A stretch of DNA of 64,000 nucleotides from Trichoplax sp. H2 (GCA_003344405.1 NOWV01000091.1:1-64000), one strand, 5' to 3'. Shown: positions 21,791 through 34,363, numbered from the stretch's first letter. Notes: generated from the letters alone by a model not told the origin. Made by a program: numbers and translations.

Positions 21791-23748
21791 TTAAACCGGA
21801 ATAGACCAATCACTATCAATGATTCCATACTAAAATAAAAATAAAATCATCTCAGTAATGTTGAAATCCGTATCGATAAATATCTTATTTTAATGAATAA
21901 TATTTAATAGTTAAACTACTTACTTGAATATCTATGATTTGACGATATAACCTTTCTGCAATAGATGGCCCCTCACTAGCCGTAGGTAATAAAATTTCCT
22001 GAATGTAGCAACATAAAACATTAAAATAAGGGCAACTAACTACACAGTAAATTTAGACTTTCAATAAAAATACTAAAAAAGTCTTACATGATCTTTATAT
22101 AATATTTTATCGACCGGGCTAACAACACAAGCCGTTCCAGCACCAAAAATTTCCAATAACTATATAACATGATAATTCTTATCATCAAAACAATTCATAT
22201 AGGTATCTATAAAAGAACTAACATCAACACTATCTCTTCAAATATACCCTATCTTCTTTGCTAGCTTGTACCACATCTTTCATTGTAAAGTCTTCTTCTA
22301 CAACTTTTATACCATCCTAATTGTTACAAAAAATTCAGTTACGTCATTTATTCTATTACACAGATAATGCTTGTTCATTAAAAGCATCCCAAAGTATTTA
22401 TATACCCATTGCCTAGCGATATCAAGCAGAGACAAACGAGTAATACCAGGTAGAATTAATCCATTCAGCGGTGGAGTCCTGAGCTCTTTTTCTATATGAG
22501 TATTACATAATCATATTTACTACATTCATGGTATAATAGACTCTACCAAGTTATCCTTACCCCCATTTTCGTTAATCCAATACATAAAAATGTTCATTGT
22601 GCCAATTTCAGTTACCTATGCATTATTAATTATGCAGAATTAATGCTACTTTAGCTATGAGTATATCATCGAAAATAGATTCGGACGATTTTAATGCTCA
22701 TAGTACGTACGCTGTGCTCCTTGCCATATAACCAAAGAACCTGTTGGCAACCGTGCTTCTCAGCTCTATTTAAAGGGGCTACAGTTGGACCATAATTGCT
22801 GTAAACAATATATTAAAAGAATTATAAATAGATCATAATATTACAGTACCCGTACCGGTAATTGCTTAAAAGCAATCTCAAGATACATACCCTCCAACTT
22901 TTGCCCATCCTAAACCGCCAGGCCACGCACGAATAAATTCAGTATCAGCCCATAAAGCAATGGGATTAAGGACACCGGTGGTAAAGTATGCTCCAACCGG
23001 ACAAAGAATGATATACAGTAATGCTGATTTGCTGGTTTTAACACCTAAAGTAGGCTGTATAAATATTATACCAACTAAGACAACGTTATAATAACCACAT
23101 GAATTGGTCTAATAGCTTACATCTGTTCCAATCATAGTTGGCCTGATATAAAGTGAAGCATTCTTCGATTCAGGTACCCAATCCATATCAGTTTTAAGTA
23201 ATTCTTTCAGACATTCAAGAAATTGATCTCCAGAAAATCCCTATGATGCAATAGTTACATGTGATTCTATGTTCTATCGTAAGATACGCAGGATGTGAAA
23301 AAGTACAATCCGTCACTATCGTTATTAGCAATGTTTACTAACAGGAAGACCCAAGCTCTGAGCGCTTTTGTTCATTCTTTCCATATTGAGTTGGGGTCTG
23401 AATAATCTTATTCTACCATCAGTACCTTTATATGCTTTCATACCTTCAAAAGTCTTTTATAAAATTAAATAAATACTCACTTAGATTCGTAATAAAAATA
23501 AGGGTTTACCAATTAAATGGATGAAGAGTGTTTCATGTAACCAATACCTCAAGTGAATAATGGAAAACTTTTGCTACTGGAGAAATCTGCAAATCACGTA
23601 TTGGGCCAATACGAGGTTCTTTCCATCCTATATCTTTATGCCATTCTATGGTAAGCATATGATCAGTTGTGTTGTGACCAAATATTAAATCTTTCTCAGC
23701 AGGTTTTGGCTTAGGATTTTCAGTCCTTTCAATCGTTAGATTTTTAGC
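21791..23748 (-). CDS. BCAT: Branched-chain amino acid aminotransferase (11 exons; N-terminal exon not found)
   Basis: PLP enzyme (fold type IV) that transaminates Leu, Ile and Val with 2-oxoglutarate. Minus-strand exons: 23748-23548, 23453-23343, 23240-23121, 23054-22891, 22798-22711, 22615-22561, 22491-22406, 22316-22248, 22159-22088, 21998-21924, 21829-21791. All have ag/gt boundaries and join in frame to 359 codons plus TAA. Landmarks in order: NPKPKP and TDHMLTIEW near the N terminus, [51 protein letters not shown] (PLP lysine, codon 22901-22899), [32 protein letters not shown]. Vertebrate enzymes have a CXXC redox pair at the last site; here it reads CVVS. Animal BCATs are about 385-390 aa, so roughly 25-30 N-terminal residues, including any mitochondrial targeting sequence, must lie in an exon above 23748 that I could not place. 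Confidence 0.95.
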
Positions 23749-26000
23749 CTAAATATCCAAGTTGGCAACAATACACTAATGTTATTGCATTGAAATTCAT
23801 GATTGAGCAGTAGTATGCTTAAAAGTAATTACATTATAGATAGCATTTGTAGAACTCTTTCGTGATCGAACGATTATGTAACATACTGGTAAGAATAAAA
23901 AATCATGGGCAGAAGTTATACAATAGCTACATGATCAAAGCTTTCAAAATTTCAATATCATGATACTAAATTTAGTAAACTACTGTTTCTGACTGCCAAT
24001 GTAATGCTTGAAGCTAGAAGTACGTACGACGAGCTTATACAGAAAGTAATCATTAAAGATTACTCATACTACAGTACTTTCAATGAGATGCCAATGTTAT
24101 GAAATACATTACGACTATAATCATGACCTTCATCATTCTGAATATCTCTCTAAAATACTAGCTGTAATATCATCCGCTAGAAAAGAAAGGTACAAACTTT
24201 GACTTGAATATCTCATGCAAATACGCTGTAATAAATTTTTCAATACAATCTACGCAAATACACTAGCGTCAAAATGTAATATAATCCATATTTGATATCT
24301 CTGTCTAGATATCGCTATGCTTTATGGACTTTAAAGTAAACTGGTATAGCATATCCTAGCACAAGACATGGCGTAATAATTTGATTATAACGCTACTGAG
24401 CGAATCCATACTGTGCTATAGGATTTCGGCGCCTTATGCTGTTTTTGCTGATTTTGCAAGTGGTCTAGAAGCAAAGCATGGTACTTATTACATACATATT
24501 AACGTTATACAACTGCACAGTAAGTAACGATATTGTACACTATTTATATCATTTCTTATAATAATAATTCAATTAATCCAATGGACACTTTGTAACGACA
24601 AGACTATGATCGTTATGGTAAGCATAGGCCAATGCTATTTTTAATCGAAACTAGTAATATTTTAGTTCTATCTGTACTGTTATCTACTATTGATTATAAT
24701 TATTAATGACCAACTGAAACTAGCAAACTGACTTGTTTACACGTGAGATCTTCAATATTTTCTATCCAATCTCCTACTAAATTTTCATTGTAATAGAGTG
24801 TTTTGGTAACTTAAAATTCAAATCAGGTAAACTGTTGCGTAACAAAGTTAGAAGTTCGTGTATAATTGCTATTGTATGAATAGCAAGTGTGCCACGTTCA
24901 TATAATTGCCAAGGAAAGGAGAAATTTCTAACATCTCCGATTAATAGCAAAATCAAAACGTGTACAGTACAATCATTCCGCTTCTACCTCAACTAGAATT
25001 TAATAAAATACTAACGCTTATACAAAGCAAATTGAGTTCAATTTTAAATTTATAGTTTAAGGATCGTATTGAGTATCGTTGGAGAAAGATAACAGGGAAG
25101 CCAACCACTTTGATTTGTGATGATTATTGGTCATAAAATAGAAGAAAAAGGTGTCATACAGTATTACTGTTGTTTTCACTCAATTTCATCCATTTCAATC
25201 AATATTAAGTAATAGCTAACTAATGCAGGCTGCCTTAATACACCTACTAGCTGTAATGAGCAGAAATTGGAAGCAACCAATGTACAGCATGGAAATGGTG
25301 TCAAAATACCCTAAAAAGTAGTCCTATAATCGTCCTATTTCATAGTTCTCTAATAATAACACGGCAGTAGTCTAATTAGCCGCCCACAACTGATCATAAA
25401 TCAATTACTAGCAACCACAATTATTGAATCCATGAATAATATCGAGTTGCGACTGCCGTATGGCACTGTACTCGACATTGATTGTAGTTTAATTGACTTT
25501 AGTTTGAAGTCAAGGCCTTAAGCAAGATGCTACACACTGTGGTACTGTACACTGTGCAGGATATCGTTATTACTTTCCAGTATCTTCCAATTAATTAATA
25601 AGTGCCCTAAGACAGTATGTTCCAAATTCTACTTTATAAAACAAAGAAATCGATTTTAATTTATTGTTTTGCTAATAAATGTATGGTGCACTTACAAATC
25701 CAATTAAAATAGCATCAAAAAGTTAGCTGATTGGAATATTATTCCTAACTTTTACTCTCAAGGAAAAGTAACCTGATCAAAATGATACTAGTGTAAAATA
25801 AGCAAGACTGCATGAACTATTGCAATGAGGAGTAAGCAGAGTAGCGGGTTGATTGTGCACAGTAATGACCATTAGTGACCGACCATATGTAGCTAACAAG
25901 GTCGATGAAATTGTTATTCCTTTTCAAATGTCTAACAGTTGAATTAAAATTCATTTGGCAGTCGAACCCATAGTATAAATAAAACTGCTATTTTTTTAAA
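23749..26000. other. Upstream of the aminotransferase, no confident gene
   Basis: This stretch should contain the aminotransferase promoter and first exon. A short minus ATG frame at 24053 runs into a GT that does not give phase 0, so it was not accepted. The rest is AT-rich, with no long open frame. Confidence 0.5.
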
Positions 26001-26012
26001 TAACCATATACT

Positions 26013-26068
26013 ATGGACTACTAGAAGTAGAAAAAATATGATATGATATTTTTTTTCTAGTAGTCCAT
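26013..26068. repeat. Hairpin-forming inverted repeat
   Basis: ATGGACTACTAGAA (26013-26026) pairs perfectly with TTCTAGTAGTCCAT (26055-26068). Pairing continues inward through A-rich/T-rich sequence with a few mismatches, leaving a very short loop. Confidence 0.75.
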
Positions 26069-26327
26069 GTATATACAGTACTTGACACTGATAGTTTTAG
26101 AATGTAGCTATTAGCTAAAACCATAAAAATAGTGTTCATTCTTTCATTTACAAGTAAACTAAAATCGATGACAAACTTGAAGCAGTCGTCTTCCATTAAA
26201 AATAAAATTGATTTAAATTTATAGGATTATAATTGGCTGCTAAATACTACCGGTTGTCAATAATCAATGTATTCATTTCAAGCATCCTATGATTTCACAT
26301 CAGAAGAACGATGCAATCGTAACGTAT

Positions 26328-26339
26328 GGGGGGGGGGGG
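26328..26339 (+). repeat. Poly-G run (G12)
   Basis: Twelve consecutive G in AT-rich sequence. Similar runs lie at 18999-19009 and 55582-55592. Confidence 0.9.
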
Positions 26340-29300
26340 AAATAGTTAGCACAGTGGATCCATTTTAAAGCAATTAGTGGCGATGAAATATAAAGCAACA
26401 GTAACGTAGGTGTACGCATCATTGTCGTGGAAATATGGATCCGAAGTAGTATTTATATAAGTGTTTTGCGACGGAGCATATCATCGCAACCATCACATCA
26501 GTCCTGGTGATAATGTAATCCTTGGCTAATGTGATCCACCAACGTACTATAGCATATGCTATTATATAGTGTGATGAAAAGCTCCGCAGGTGAAGATTAT
26601 CATGGCGTTAATTAATTCAATGACTTATTAGTAGAGTAATAATAAAATCTAATTATCATCTCAATGCATGTATTCATCGAGTCACTAGTCGCTGGCGTTA
26701 TTATTCTTAATCCTAGTCTATTGTATATATATATATATATCGACGATACATTCATGATGAATGAAGAAATCTCTTGTAGAAATCATCTATTCTTTTTTCT
26801 ATTTCAATGCTAGTTTGCTTTGTCGATAGTTGGGTTATACAATAGACTTCTCCGTATGAAAGAAAAGTGGATGATGAGCAATATCAATGTGTACAATTCA
26901 ACAACTGTTGGTACTGTATTTTAGTAATTTGCATCAGATGGCGTTAGCGAACAGAACGAATTAATCCATACTGAAGTGGACAAACTATTCTGGATAGGCT
27001 CCGTATGCGAGTTGCTTTGGTAATCAACAGTCCTATCAAGACGTCCCATAAAACAACTGTTGCCAACTCTTTCTTCAATACCTTGTATTGGATGGTGTAA
27101 ACTAACAGGATGCCATCATCCATACCATGGTGGAAAACTATTTATCCATTTTTTATTTACTGCTTCTTCAACAACCCATTTCGTTCAGTATGGATTGATT
27201 CTCTCCATCACGTCAAGTTAAAAGTCCAGTAGATTCTGTGTAACGTAGACAAACATTTCAATCGATCAGCCAGCAACAGACAATCCGTCGTCAAGTCTGC
27301 TAGTTGAGTAGAATTTGTCCATGACCTTTAATCAAGGTAATAACACACTGTATAAACATGGCTATTTTCTAACGCTCTTTCCATCTTCAACAAGGAAGTA
27401 TCCATAGAAATGGCTGGTTCTGTAGGCGTTGCAATCACCATCTATCTAGCAGTTCTTCTACCAATAGAAGTAGCAAATGGAGGGATTGGTGGAGGTGTGA
27501 CAGTATGCCATCACTATACAGCCATTGACAATAAACCAATAAGTAATGTCAATAAACCAACAAAAGGGCCTCGATCGTATGATGTGTTGCCAAGTGTTCA
27601 AGCAAAGCCATCTCGTGGTTGTCTCGGGACAGAGAGCAACCTTCTTGCATTGCATTAGTAGAGCTATATATAAAGTATAGTAGTGGATGTCATACTGGCG
27701 CATTCTACTGTTATTTCACCGTTGTGACGCAACTTTTTCAACTTGGCAAACTGAATCATCATCATTATTATCATTAGCATTAATCAATCTTCCATACAAT
27801 CATTGCAAAGTCAATATCATCCTCTACCATTGAATCACTATTAAATCAATAGTTCAAAGCAGCATGATCACTCATCCTTTTCATCGTATAGTGGCTCATC
27901 TCTTGAAAATCCTTCATACAGTGTATCGTCTAGTACGATTGAATAAGGACGATATTAACGAAGGATTTGGTGCCCATTGAATCAAATAGTCTAGGCCATC
28001 GCCAGTCTACAAAATGAATAGGCTGCTTTCAAACTCAACTAATAGAGTGATGTAGTGATGCCTATTGCTATCAAAGGCAAATACTCTTAAGTTGCACATT
28101 TTTAAATCGTTGAACATTGGACAGTACTAAATTACATGACTCAATGAACACCACGACTAGACGATAAGGGGCTGTAACCAACTCGAAGAAAAGTCTGAAG
28201 TACTAAAAAAATTGGAAAACTCATTCCATACATCATAGGCAAGAGAGAAATCAACTTGACTATAAAGTAGTAAAGTCATGGCTACCGGATTCCATCAAGG
28301 GAGCCAAGTGACACATAAATTGCTAACTACAGTTTCGGAGATCAATCTAAGCATGTCGCTATATCAAACTTGTACCAACGGGTAATCGACCTAATCAATC
28401 TATAGCAAGGTAGGAAACTGAAAAATCAACAGCATTTTGTCCAGCAGTGCACAATCCATTACTTCATCATTAAGTTGTAGGACAAAACGCTACTGGTTAA
28501 CAACATTGAATTGAAACTTGGACTGCACCGATTGATCGAATTTATACGTGTGGTAGCATTCAGTGCGTATTTACTTTACCACATGTGGCCAAGGTGTGCA
28601 AAATTATGACGGCATATCCATAAAATGACAACGTGCCGTCTGCACTTGGTGCTACACTACTGTGCGCTATGCAGTCGACTGTGGGCTACGTTTCAGGAAT
28701 CAGAAAATCAGTGCAAAGCATGACTCAATGTCTCCTTGAGAGCAATGTGATCGTGTTTTCATCACTTATTCTTCTAGTGTCTATTGCGGACTACAGCAGC
28801 TAAATCACCCTGCTAAATTAATTGAACTTCATTATTATCACCTACTGTGTCGACTAAAATGAATTTCATCTGCTGTTGTGAGCAAATTTTCAGCAGAAAG
28901 TCTTCATTCAGGGCTACATTATCGTCAAGTACACTGTCAATGATAGCCTTAGTTGCACATCATAGTAGAACAACACTCGTATTGAATATTCTGTCAATAA
29001 CGTCTTGAACGCTACGGTTATGCATTCGTGTCTATGCGTTTGTACAATGCCGAATTCAAAGGTGCCCTCCTAATAGGAAGATTTCTCTGCTGTCAAATGA
29101 ATCATGCGTTGCTTGTAAAATGTTGTCCAGTTTGCGACAATCCTACACCAGCCATCATTGCCCGTACTTTCAAGGAAAAAGCATACGGCACCCACTGTGG
29201 ATAAAAGTCATAAGGCGAAAACTACTGACTTTTGATGGCGTATCCATCGGACAAAGTAAATTTAGCGTATGCGTTGAACAAGTCTGCAATGGAACCATGC

Positions 29301-30480
29301 CCAACTTTTTGGATTGAATTCTCATGTTGAAAAACTATGGTCATGCCCTAAAGGCAATTTGCAAACAATACGGTTACCGTACAACTGGCAGAAGATAATT
29401 TATTGACTGAAGTTTACAGTGTAGCATTCGTTGTAGCAAAAAAGGATCAAGTTGGGTAGATTTGCTAGAAAAGGGGTATCTTGCAGTGCACTAGAATGGA
29501 TGAAAAGTACCTTTTACTTTGACAGTCTCATCCTAGGACGAATGTATCGCAAAACCTACTCCATCGTTGGCGGAAACAGTACGCCCAAAGCACTCTTTCA
29601 TTGGGCCAAATTCAATGGAAGCCTGCGACAATACATTACTATTATTTCCAACTGTTGATTAATCTACTGCATTAATATTGTAGTTTAATGCGCAAAGTAT
29701 ACTGTTATTAAGAGAGTGTCCATCATGATGGGGAGTGTATCTCCAATGGGATAGGATAGTTTGACAAACTGAGATTGAATTGATGGCATTATCCCAAGTG
29801 AGAAGAGCATCTTCACTCTAACCTATTTAGATTGTCCATGGGACACGGGTAGGAACAACAACTTGGCCTAATGTTGAATAGTACTTGAAAGTAGGTCAAG
29901 ATACAATCGATGAACATGGCACAGGCTATCCTTTAACAGCGGTAGCGAAAGTCATTTGTAAAAAAAAAATGACATACTGTACAGTACAAGAGATTGTCAT
30001 CCGATAGTAAGAAAAGAATGAAAAGCGCAATCACTACCAAGACCTATCATCGTATCCAAGTAACAAGATGAAGCAATGAGACTTACATTGATTTCATGGA
30101 GAGAAGACATCCAGCGAATACTGGCTAAAAGAGGCATAGACTAAGAAGGATAGCCAGTGGAGCGCGGCGCAGCCATTGATTTGAAATGGAACATGTGCAA
30201 GAAGAGAAATGACATCAAATGGGCAATTAGGTCATGTTGTAATCATTCAAATCAACGCTTGCAGACTTTGTAAAGAAAAAGACTCTCTCTATCAGTGTCA
30301 TCCTCGATTCTGCATCATAATCAATATAGTTTCTTACCCTGGAAGGGAAACATTTCCAAGATTGAAGAAGGCAACGACTAACTGAAGACATGATGAACCG
30401 ATTGGGAGGAAGATTGCTTAACCACTGTTGCTCGATGAGCCGAAATCACAACTATGATTTGTACTCAATCATGACGGCCA
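26340..30480. other. Unassigned stretch without a recognisable gene
   Basis: The base composition is more balanced than in the receptor array, and words such as ACTGTACAGTAC are frequent. Open frames of 60-82 codons occur on both strands (27410-27658 plus with 27458-27703 minus; 29120-29317; 29452-29658). None shows a family motif or a clear exon series. A (TA)n tract lies at about 26724-26740, and a GTCATTT/AAATGAC inverted repeat around an A-run lies at 29951-29973. It may be old mobile DNA or long intronic sequence; I cannot tell which. Confidence 0.5.
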
Positions 30481-30535
30481 GTATATACTAATACCAGACG
30501 GTCTGCGATAGGCTGTCCTGTCGGGACTGGTTGGT

Positions 30536-30690
30536 GGTCGTGTGCACCAGTACGGTGCGGTACGGATCGGAACGGTATGGAACCGTGCGGTACGGAACCG
30601 TCCGGTCCAGTGTAGTACAGTACAATAGAAGAGTACCGTCCACTGTACACAACCGTACTGTATGTGTCACTGTACAGTGTACAGTGCTGA
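30536..30690. repeat. GC-rich degenerate short repeats and GTAC palindromes
   Basis: Variants of CGGTACGGAACC recur every 10-11 bp from about 30554 to 30605. ACTGTACAGTGTACAGTGC-type palindromic sequence follows to about 30690. The local GC content is clearly above the surroundings. Open frames across it simply translate the repeat. Confidence 0.75.
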
Positions 30691-31221
30691 TCGACTAAGT
30701 AGTGTTTTTAGACCGCAGAAATTGCAGTTCACTACTTTTGCTGAAGCCACGTGGACAGTGCAAAGTACTGTACGTCCATGTACTGTAATCAGTGGGCCAC
30801 GATTGCAGGGGCGTGGCGTGCTCTCTGTACACTGTACTGGACTCGTTTGTTTGGCTTCCATTGCAGTGCAAGCTTTGATTACTTCTACTCCATTTTCAAG
30901 GCATGGACATTCAATTTGGCTCCAATTCGACATCAACAGATCATAACAAGCTTGAGCAATAAACTCTTGATGTTTCTGCTTATTTGAACAACAGGATTCT
31001 GTTCTCTCTTTGAAATTCCAACACAAACCAACAGTCACTGCTGCAGGAATGGTCGCTTCCATCAGCATACGGTACTGTGTACAAGTCACACCGTAACCGT
31101 GGTTCAAGACTAGGGTGGCTGGCTGGCACACCACACCATCCAGGTGTGTGCAGAAAAGACACCAGGGGAAACGCTGCCGTCCTGCCACGCCCAGTTCTAC
31201 TCCATTGAATATCCAAATCAA
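30667..31221 (-). CDS. Unassigned 184-codon open frame, Cys-rich
   Basis: This is the longest open frame outside the receptors and the 100-bp repeat. It lies in locally GC-rich sequence. The product would be hydrophilic with many cysteines (for example ESCCSNKQKHQ and QIECPCLENG) and no signal peptide or membrane segment that I can see. The start lies at the edge of the 31.2-kb minisatellite and the end runs into palindromic repeats. Three overlapping open frames occur in the same region, which fits GC-rich non-coding DNA equally well. I do not recognise a family. Treat it as hypothetical. Confidence 0.25.
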   Translation of the reverse strand: MIWIFNGVELGVAGRQRFPWCLFCTHLDGVVCQPATLVLNHGYGVTCTQYRMLMEATIPAAVTVGLCWNFKERTESCCSNKQKHQEFIAQACYDLLMSNWSQIECPCLENGVEVIKACTAMEAKQTSPVQCTESTPRPCNRGPLITVHGRTVLCTVHVASAKVVNCNFCGLKTLLSRSALYTVQ

Positions 31222-32035
31222 TGTCGGAGTTGCATCTCAATCTTGATGCAATATTGGAAAAGCAATAGAATCAATTCATTTTCAATAGTGACTAATCCAT
31301 GTCGGAGATTCATACTAATCTTGATGCGATATTGGAAAAGCAATAACGCCTAGCAGAATACAATCAATTCATTCTCAATAGCGACTAATCCATGTCGGAC
31401 ATTCATACTAATCTTGATGCAATATCAGAAAAGCAATAACGCCTAGCAGAATACAATCAATTCATTCTCAATAGTGACTAATTAATGTCGGAGTTGCATC
31501 TCAATCTTGATGCAATACTTGAAAAAGTAATAGAATCAATTCATTTTCAATAGTGACTAATCCATGTCGGAGATTCATACTAATCTTGATGCAATACTTG
31601 AAAAAGCAATAACGCCTAGCAGAATACAATCCATTCATTCTCAATAGCCACTAATCAATGTCGGAGTTGCATCTCAATCTTGATGCAGTATTAGAAAAGC
31701 AATAACGCCCAGCAGAATACAATCAATTCATTTTCAATAGTGACTAATCCATGTCGAAGATTCATACTAATCTTGATGCAATATTGGAAAAGTAATAACA
31801 CCTAGCAGAATACAATCAATTCATTCTCAATAGTGACTAATTAATGTCGGAGTTGCATCTCAATCTTGATGCAATACTTGGAAAAGCAATAACGCCTAGC
31901 AGAATACAATCAATTCATTCTCAATAGCGACTAATCCATGTCGGACATTCATACTAATCTTGATGCAATATCAGAAAAGCAATAACGCCTAGCAGAATAC
32001 AATCAATTCATTCTCAATAGCGACTAATCAACCTC
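31205..32035. repeat. Minisatellite, nine units of 93/94 or 78/79 bp
   Basis: The anchor ATGTCGGA or a close variant occurs at 31221, 31299, 31392, 31485, 31564, 31658, 31751, 31844 and 31938. Two unit types are seen: type A (GAGTTGCATCTCAATC) at 31221, 31485, 31658 and 31844, and type B (GATTCATACTAATC) at the others. The 78/79-bp units lack a 15-bp segment containing CGCCTAGCAGAATAC. The array ends near 32035. Confidence 0.93.
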
Positions 32036-32605
32036 CAGTCCATGCTAGTACGCAGGTCAATGAACTGTGAACTCGTTCATCAAGGGAAGGATGCCTATCA
32101 TGCAAAACCCCAACCACGCTAAAAATAACGAACGATTCATTCGTTTATTCACCAAAAGTAAGGGAAATTCATTCATTGGGGTACCAAGTCATCAAAAAAA
32201 TGGGGTAATGCAAACTACGCATAGTGTACAAGTCGTCGTAGTCGCCAAAGGTTAGGCACAAGACGCCTTGAATTCACAACATGGAATACGCACAGTACTG
32301 TACTGTGTACAATTGTTTATCCATCGACCGGTGTTGCTAATGCCAGCAGTTTATCCACATACTATTTGCGGAAGAGTACTGGAAATACAAGCCTTGAATT
32401 TCCGGTAATGTTGATTGTTAGGCATTTTGAACAGCAATGCCCTCCCCGGTTTGCTTGAGTCATTACCTTTTCCAATTTTACAATAGCTGCACTTTGTGTA
32501 CTATGGTCCTGGCTCCAGAGTTCACAGACGCGCGCATCCGTACGTCCTGCTATTTTCAAGAGTTCACGCCAACTTTTAGCTCTCTAGCAGTCTGCAGATT
32601 AGAGA

Positions 32606-32632
32606 TTAGGTCTTGATAAAATCAAGACCTAA
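32606..32632. repeat. Perfect 12-bp inverted repeat with a 3-nt loop
   Basis: TTAGGTCTTGAT (32606-32617), then AAA, then ATCAAGACCTAA (32621-32632). It would form a strong hairpin on either strand. There is no T-run after it and no adjacent gene. Confidence 0.85.
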
Positions 32633-32977
32633 CGACATCTACCTAAGTAGACATAGAATGCAGGTTCAAAAGGATCAACAACATTTGAGTTACAACCTGT
32701 TCGATCCGGTCAATACTGAGAACGGATACCCACTAACAATACTATAGAATTGATCCTTTTTCAACGAAGGTGAACGGGACAAAAAATTATCTAAAAAAGA
32801 AGTAATACTATCAAAATTCCTAGCCGAGCTAGTTAATAGACCAATTCCTAGAGAGTTGGATGAAAATTTCCCAGTTCATGCTATGCAAACAATCGCACTG
32901 CAACGTGTACAAGATCCTCTATTTTAAGAATAAACATCTCACACAGAGCCGGTAAACCATCAACTAACCTATTGAAG

Positions 32978-34363
32978 AAAAATTGAACCTGACAGACATA
33001 CCAGTTTTACACCAGCCGATACAGTACATGCAGTCATAATTCATCCAAGATATTGACAGCAGGGTTGAACTTGTACAAGATAGAAGAATAAATAGGAAGA
33101 GAAATGAATCAATTCTAAACTGGTACTATTCTCATATTTATCGTATTCAAGCTTTGCGAGCATCCTTCTAGACTAATGTAGCAATGTCAGCAGTAGCATC
33201 TAATCTTGACATAACCGACAATTCCTACAACTTCGTATTATTATTTTTCTTAACTCCAAGAAACTATAAACCTACATCATTCTTTCTTATAGTAACTGTT
33301 CGTGAACTTTGGAACACTTTATTGGCACACAAGTATCCACTTGTATCCAAACATACGCGCTGTGCATCCAAGAAACTGTAAACCTACATCATTCTTTCTT
33401 ATAGTAACTGTTCGTGAACTTTGGAACACTTTGTTGGCACACAACTATCCACTTGTATCCAGACATACGCCCTGTGCAACTACCAATCGTGCTGTATATT
33501 TGTTTTTACATAGAAATGATAAAGTTCATCTTACAACTTACTGCAAACCGCATAATGTACTGTCATATTTCATTTTTTTTTATTAATTAATAGTGTACTT
33601 CATGATGCTATGAATCTCTACAAAGCTTGTATTCAAAGTGATTTCTCCGTAATATCGATATTTCGTCTTGGTAAACTACGACTTTCATATTTGAACCGTT
33701 CGTTCTCTCCCGAACGTNNNNNNNNNNNNNNNNNNNNAAAAATTGAACCTGACAGACATACCAGTTTTACACCAGCCGATACAGTACATGCAGTCATAAC
33801 TCATCCAAGATATTGACAGCAGGGTTGAACTTGTACAAGATAGAAGAATAAATAGGAAGAGAAATGAATCAATTCTAAACTCGTACTATTCTCATATTTA
33901 TCGTATTCAAGCTTTGCGAGCATCCTTATTGACTAATGTACCAATGTCAGCAGTAGGATCTAATCTTGACATAACCGACAATTCCTACAACTTCGTATTA
34001 TTATTTTTCTTAACTCCAAGAAACTATAAACCTACATCATTCTTTCTTACAGTAACTGTTCGTGAACTTTGGAACACTTTGTTGGCACACAACTATCCAC
34101 TTGTATCCAAACATACGCCCTGTGTAACTACCAATCGTGCTGTATATTCGTTTTTTACATAGAAATGATAAAGTTCATCTTACAACTTACTGCAAACCGC
34201 ATAATGTACTGTCGTATTCCATTTTTTTTTATTAATTAATAGTGTACTTATGATGCTATGAATCTCTACAAAGCTTGCATTCAAAGTGATTTCTCCGTAA
34301 TATCGATATCGTCTTGGTAAACTACGACTTTCATATTTGAACCGTTCGTTCTCTCCCGAACGT
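32978..34363 (+). repeat. Direct duplication on both sides of an assembly gap
   Basis: Copy 1 is 32978-33717 and copy 2 is 33738-34363. They are nearly identical from AAAAATTGAACCTG to TCCCGAACGT. They are separated only by 20 N. Copy 1 has an extra internal 112-bp tandem duplication (33256-33367 and 33368-33479). The short open frames inside are not conserved as coding. A recent duplication or an unmerged haplotype is possible. Confidence 0.9.
33718..33737. other. Assembly gap (20 N)
   Basis: Twenty N between the two copies of the duplication. Confidence 1.

Noticed and set aside
24041-24060. Candidate first exon of the aminotransferase (minus ATG at 24053)
   Set aside because: The nearest GT does not leave phase 0, and the peptide would be about eight residues with no targeting character.
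27410-27703. Gly/Val-rich 82-codon plus frame and overlapping 81-codon minus frame
   Set aside because: Both strands are open over the same bases, with no motif or splice context; not enough to call a gene.
31205-32035. CRISPR-like array of repeats
   Set aside because: Units are contiguous 78-94 bp minisatellite repeats with no unique spacers, and the genome is animal-like.
33184-34162. Several 65-94 codon plus frames
   Set aside because: They are repeated pieces of the gap-flanking duplication and change frame at its internal duplication.
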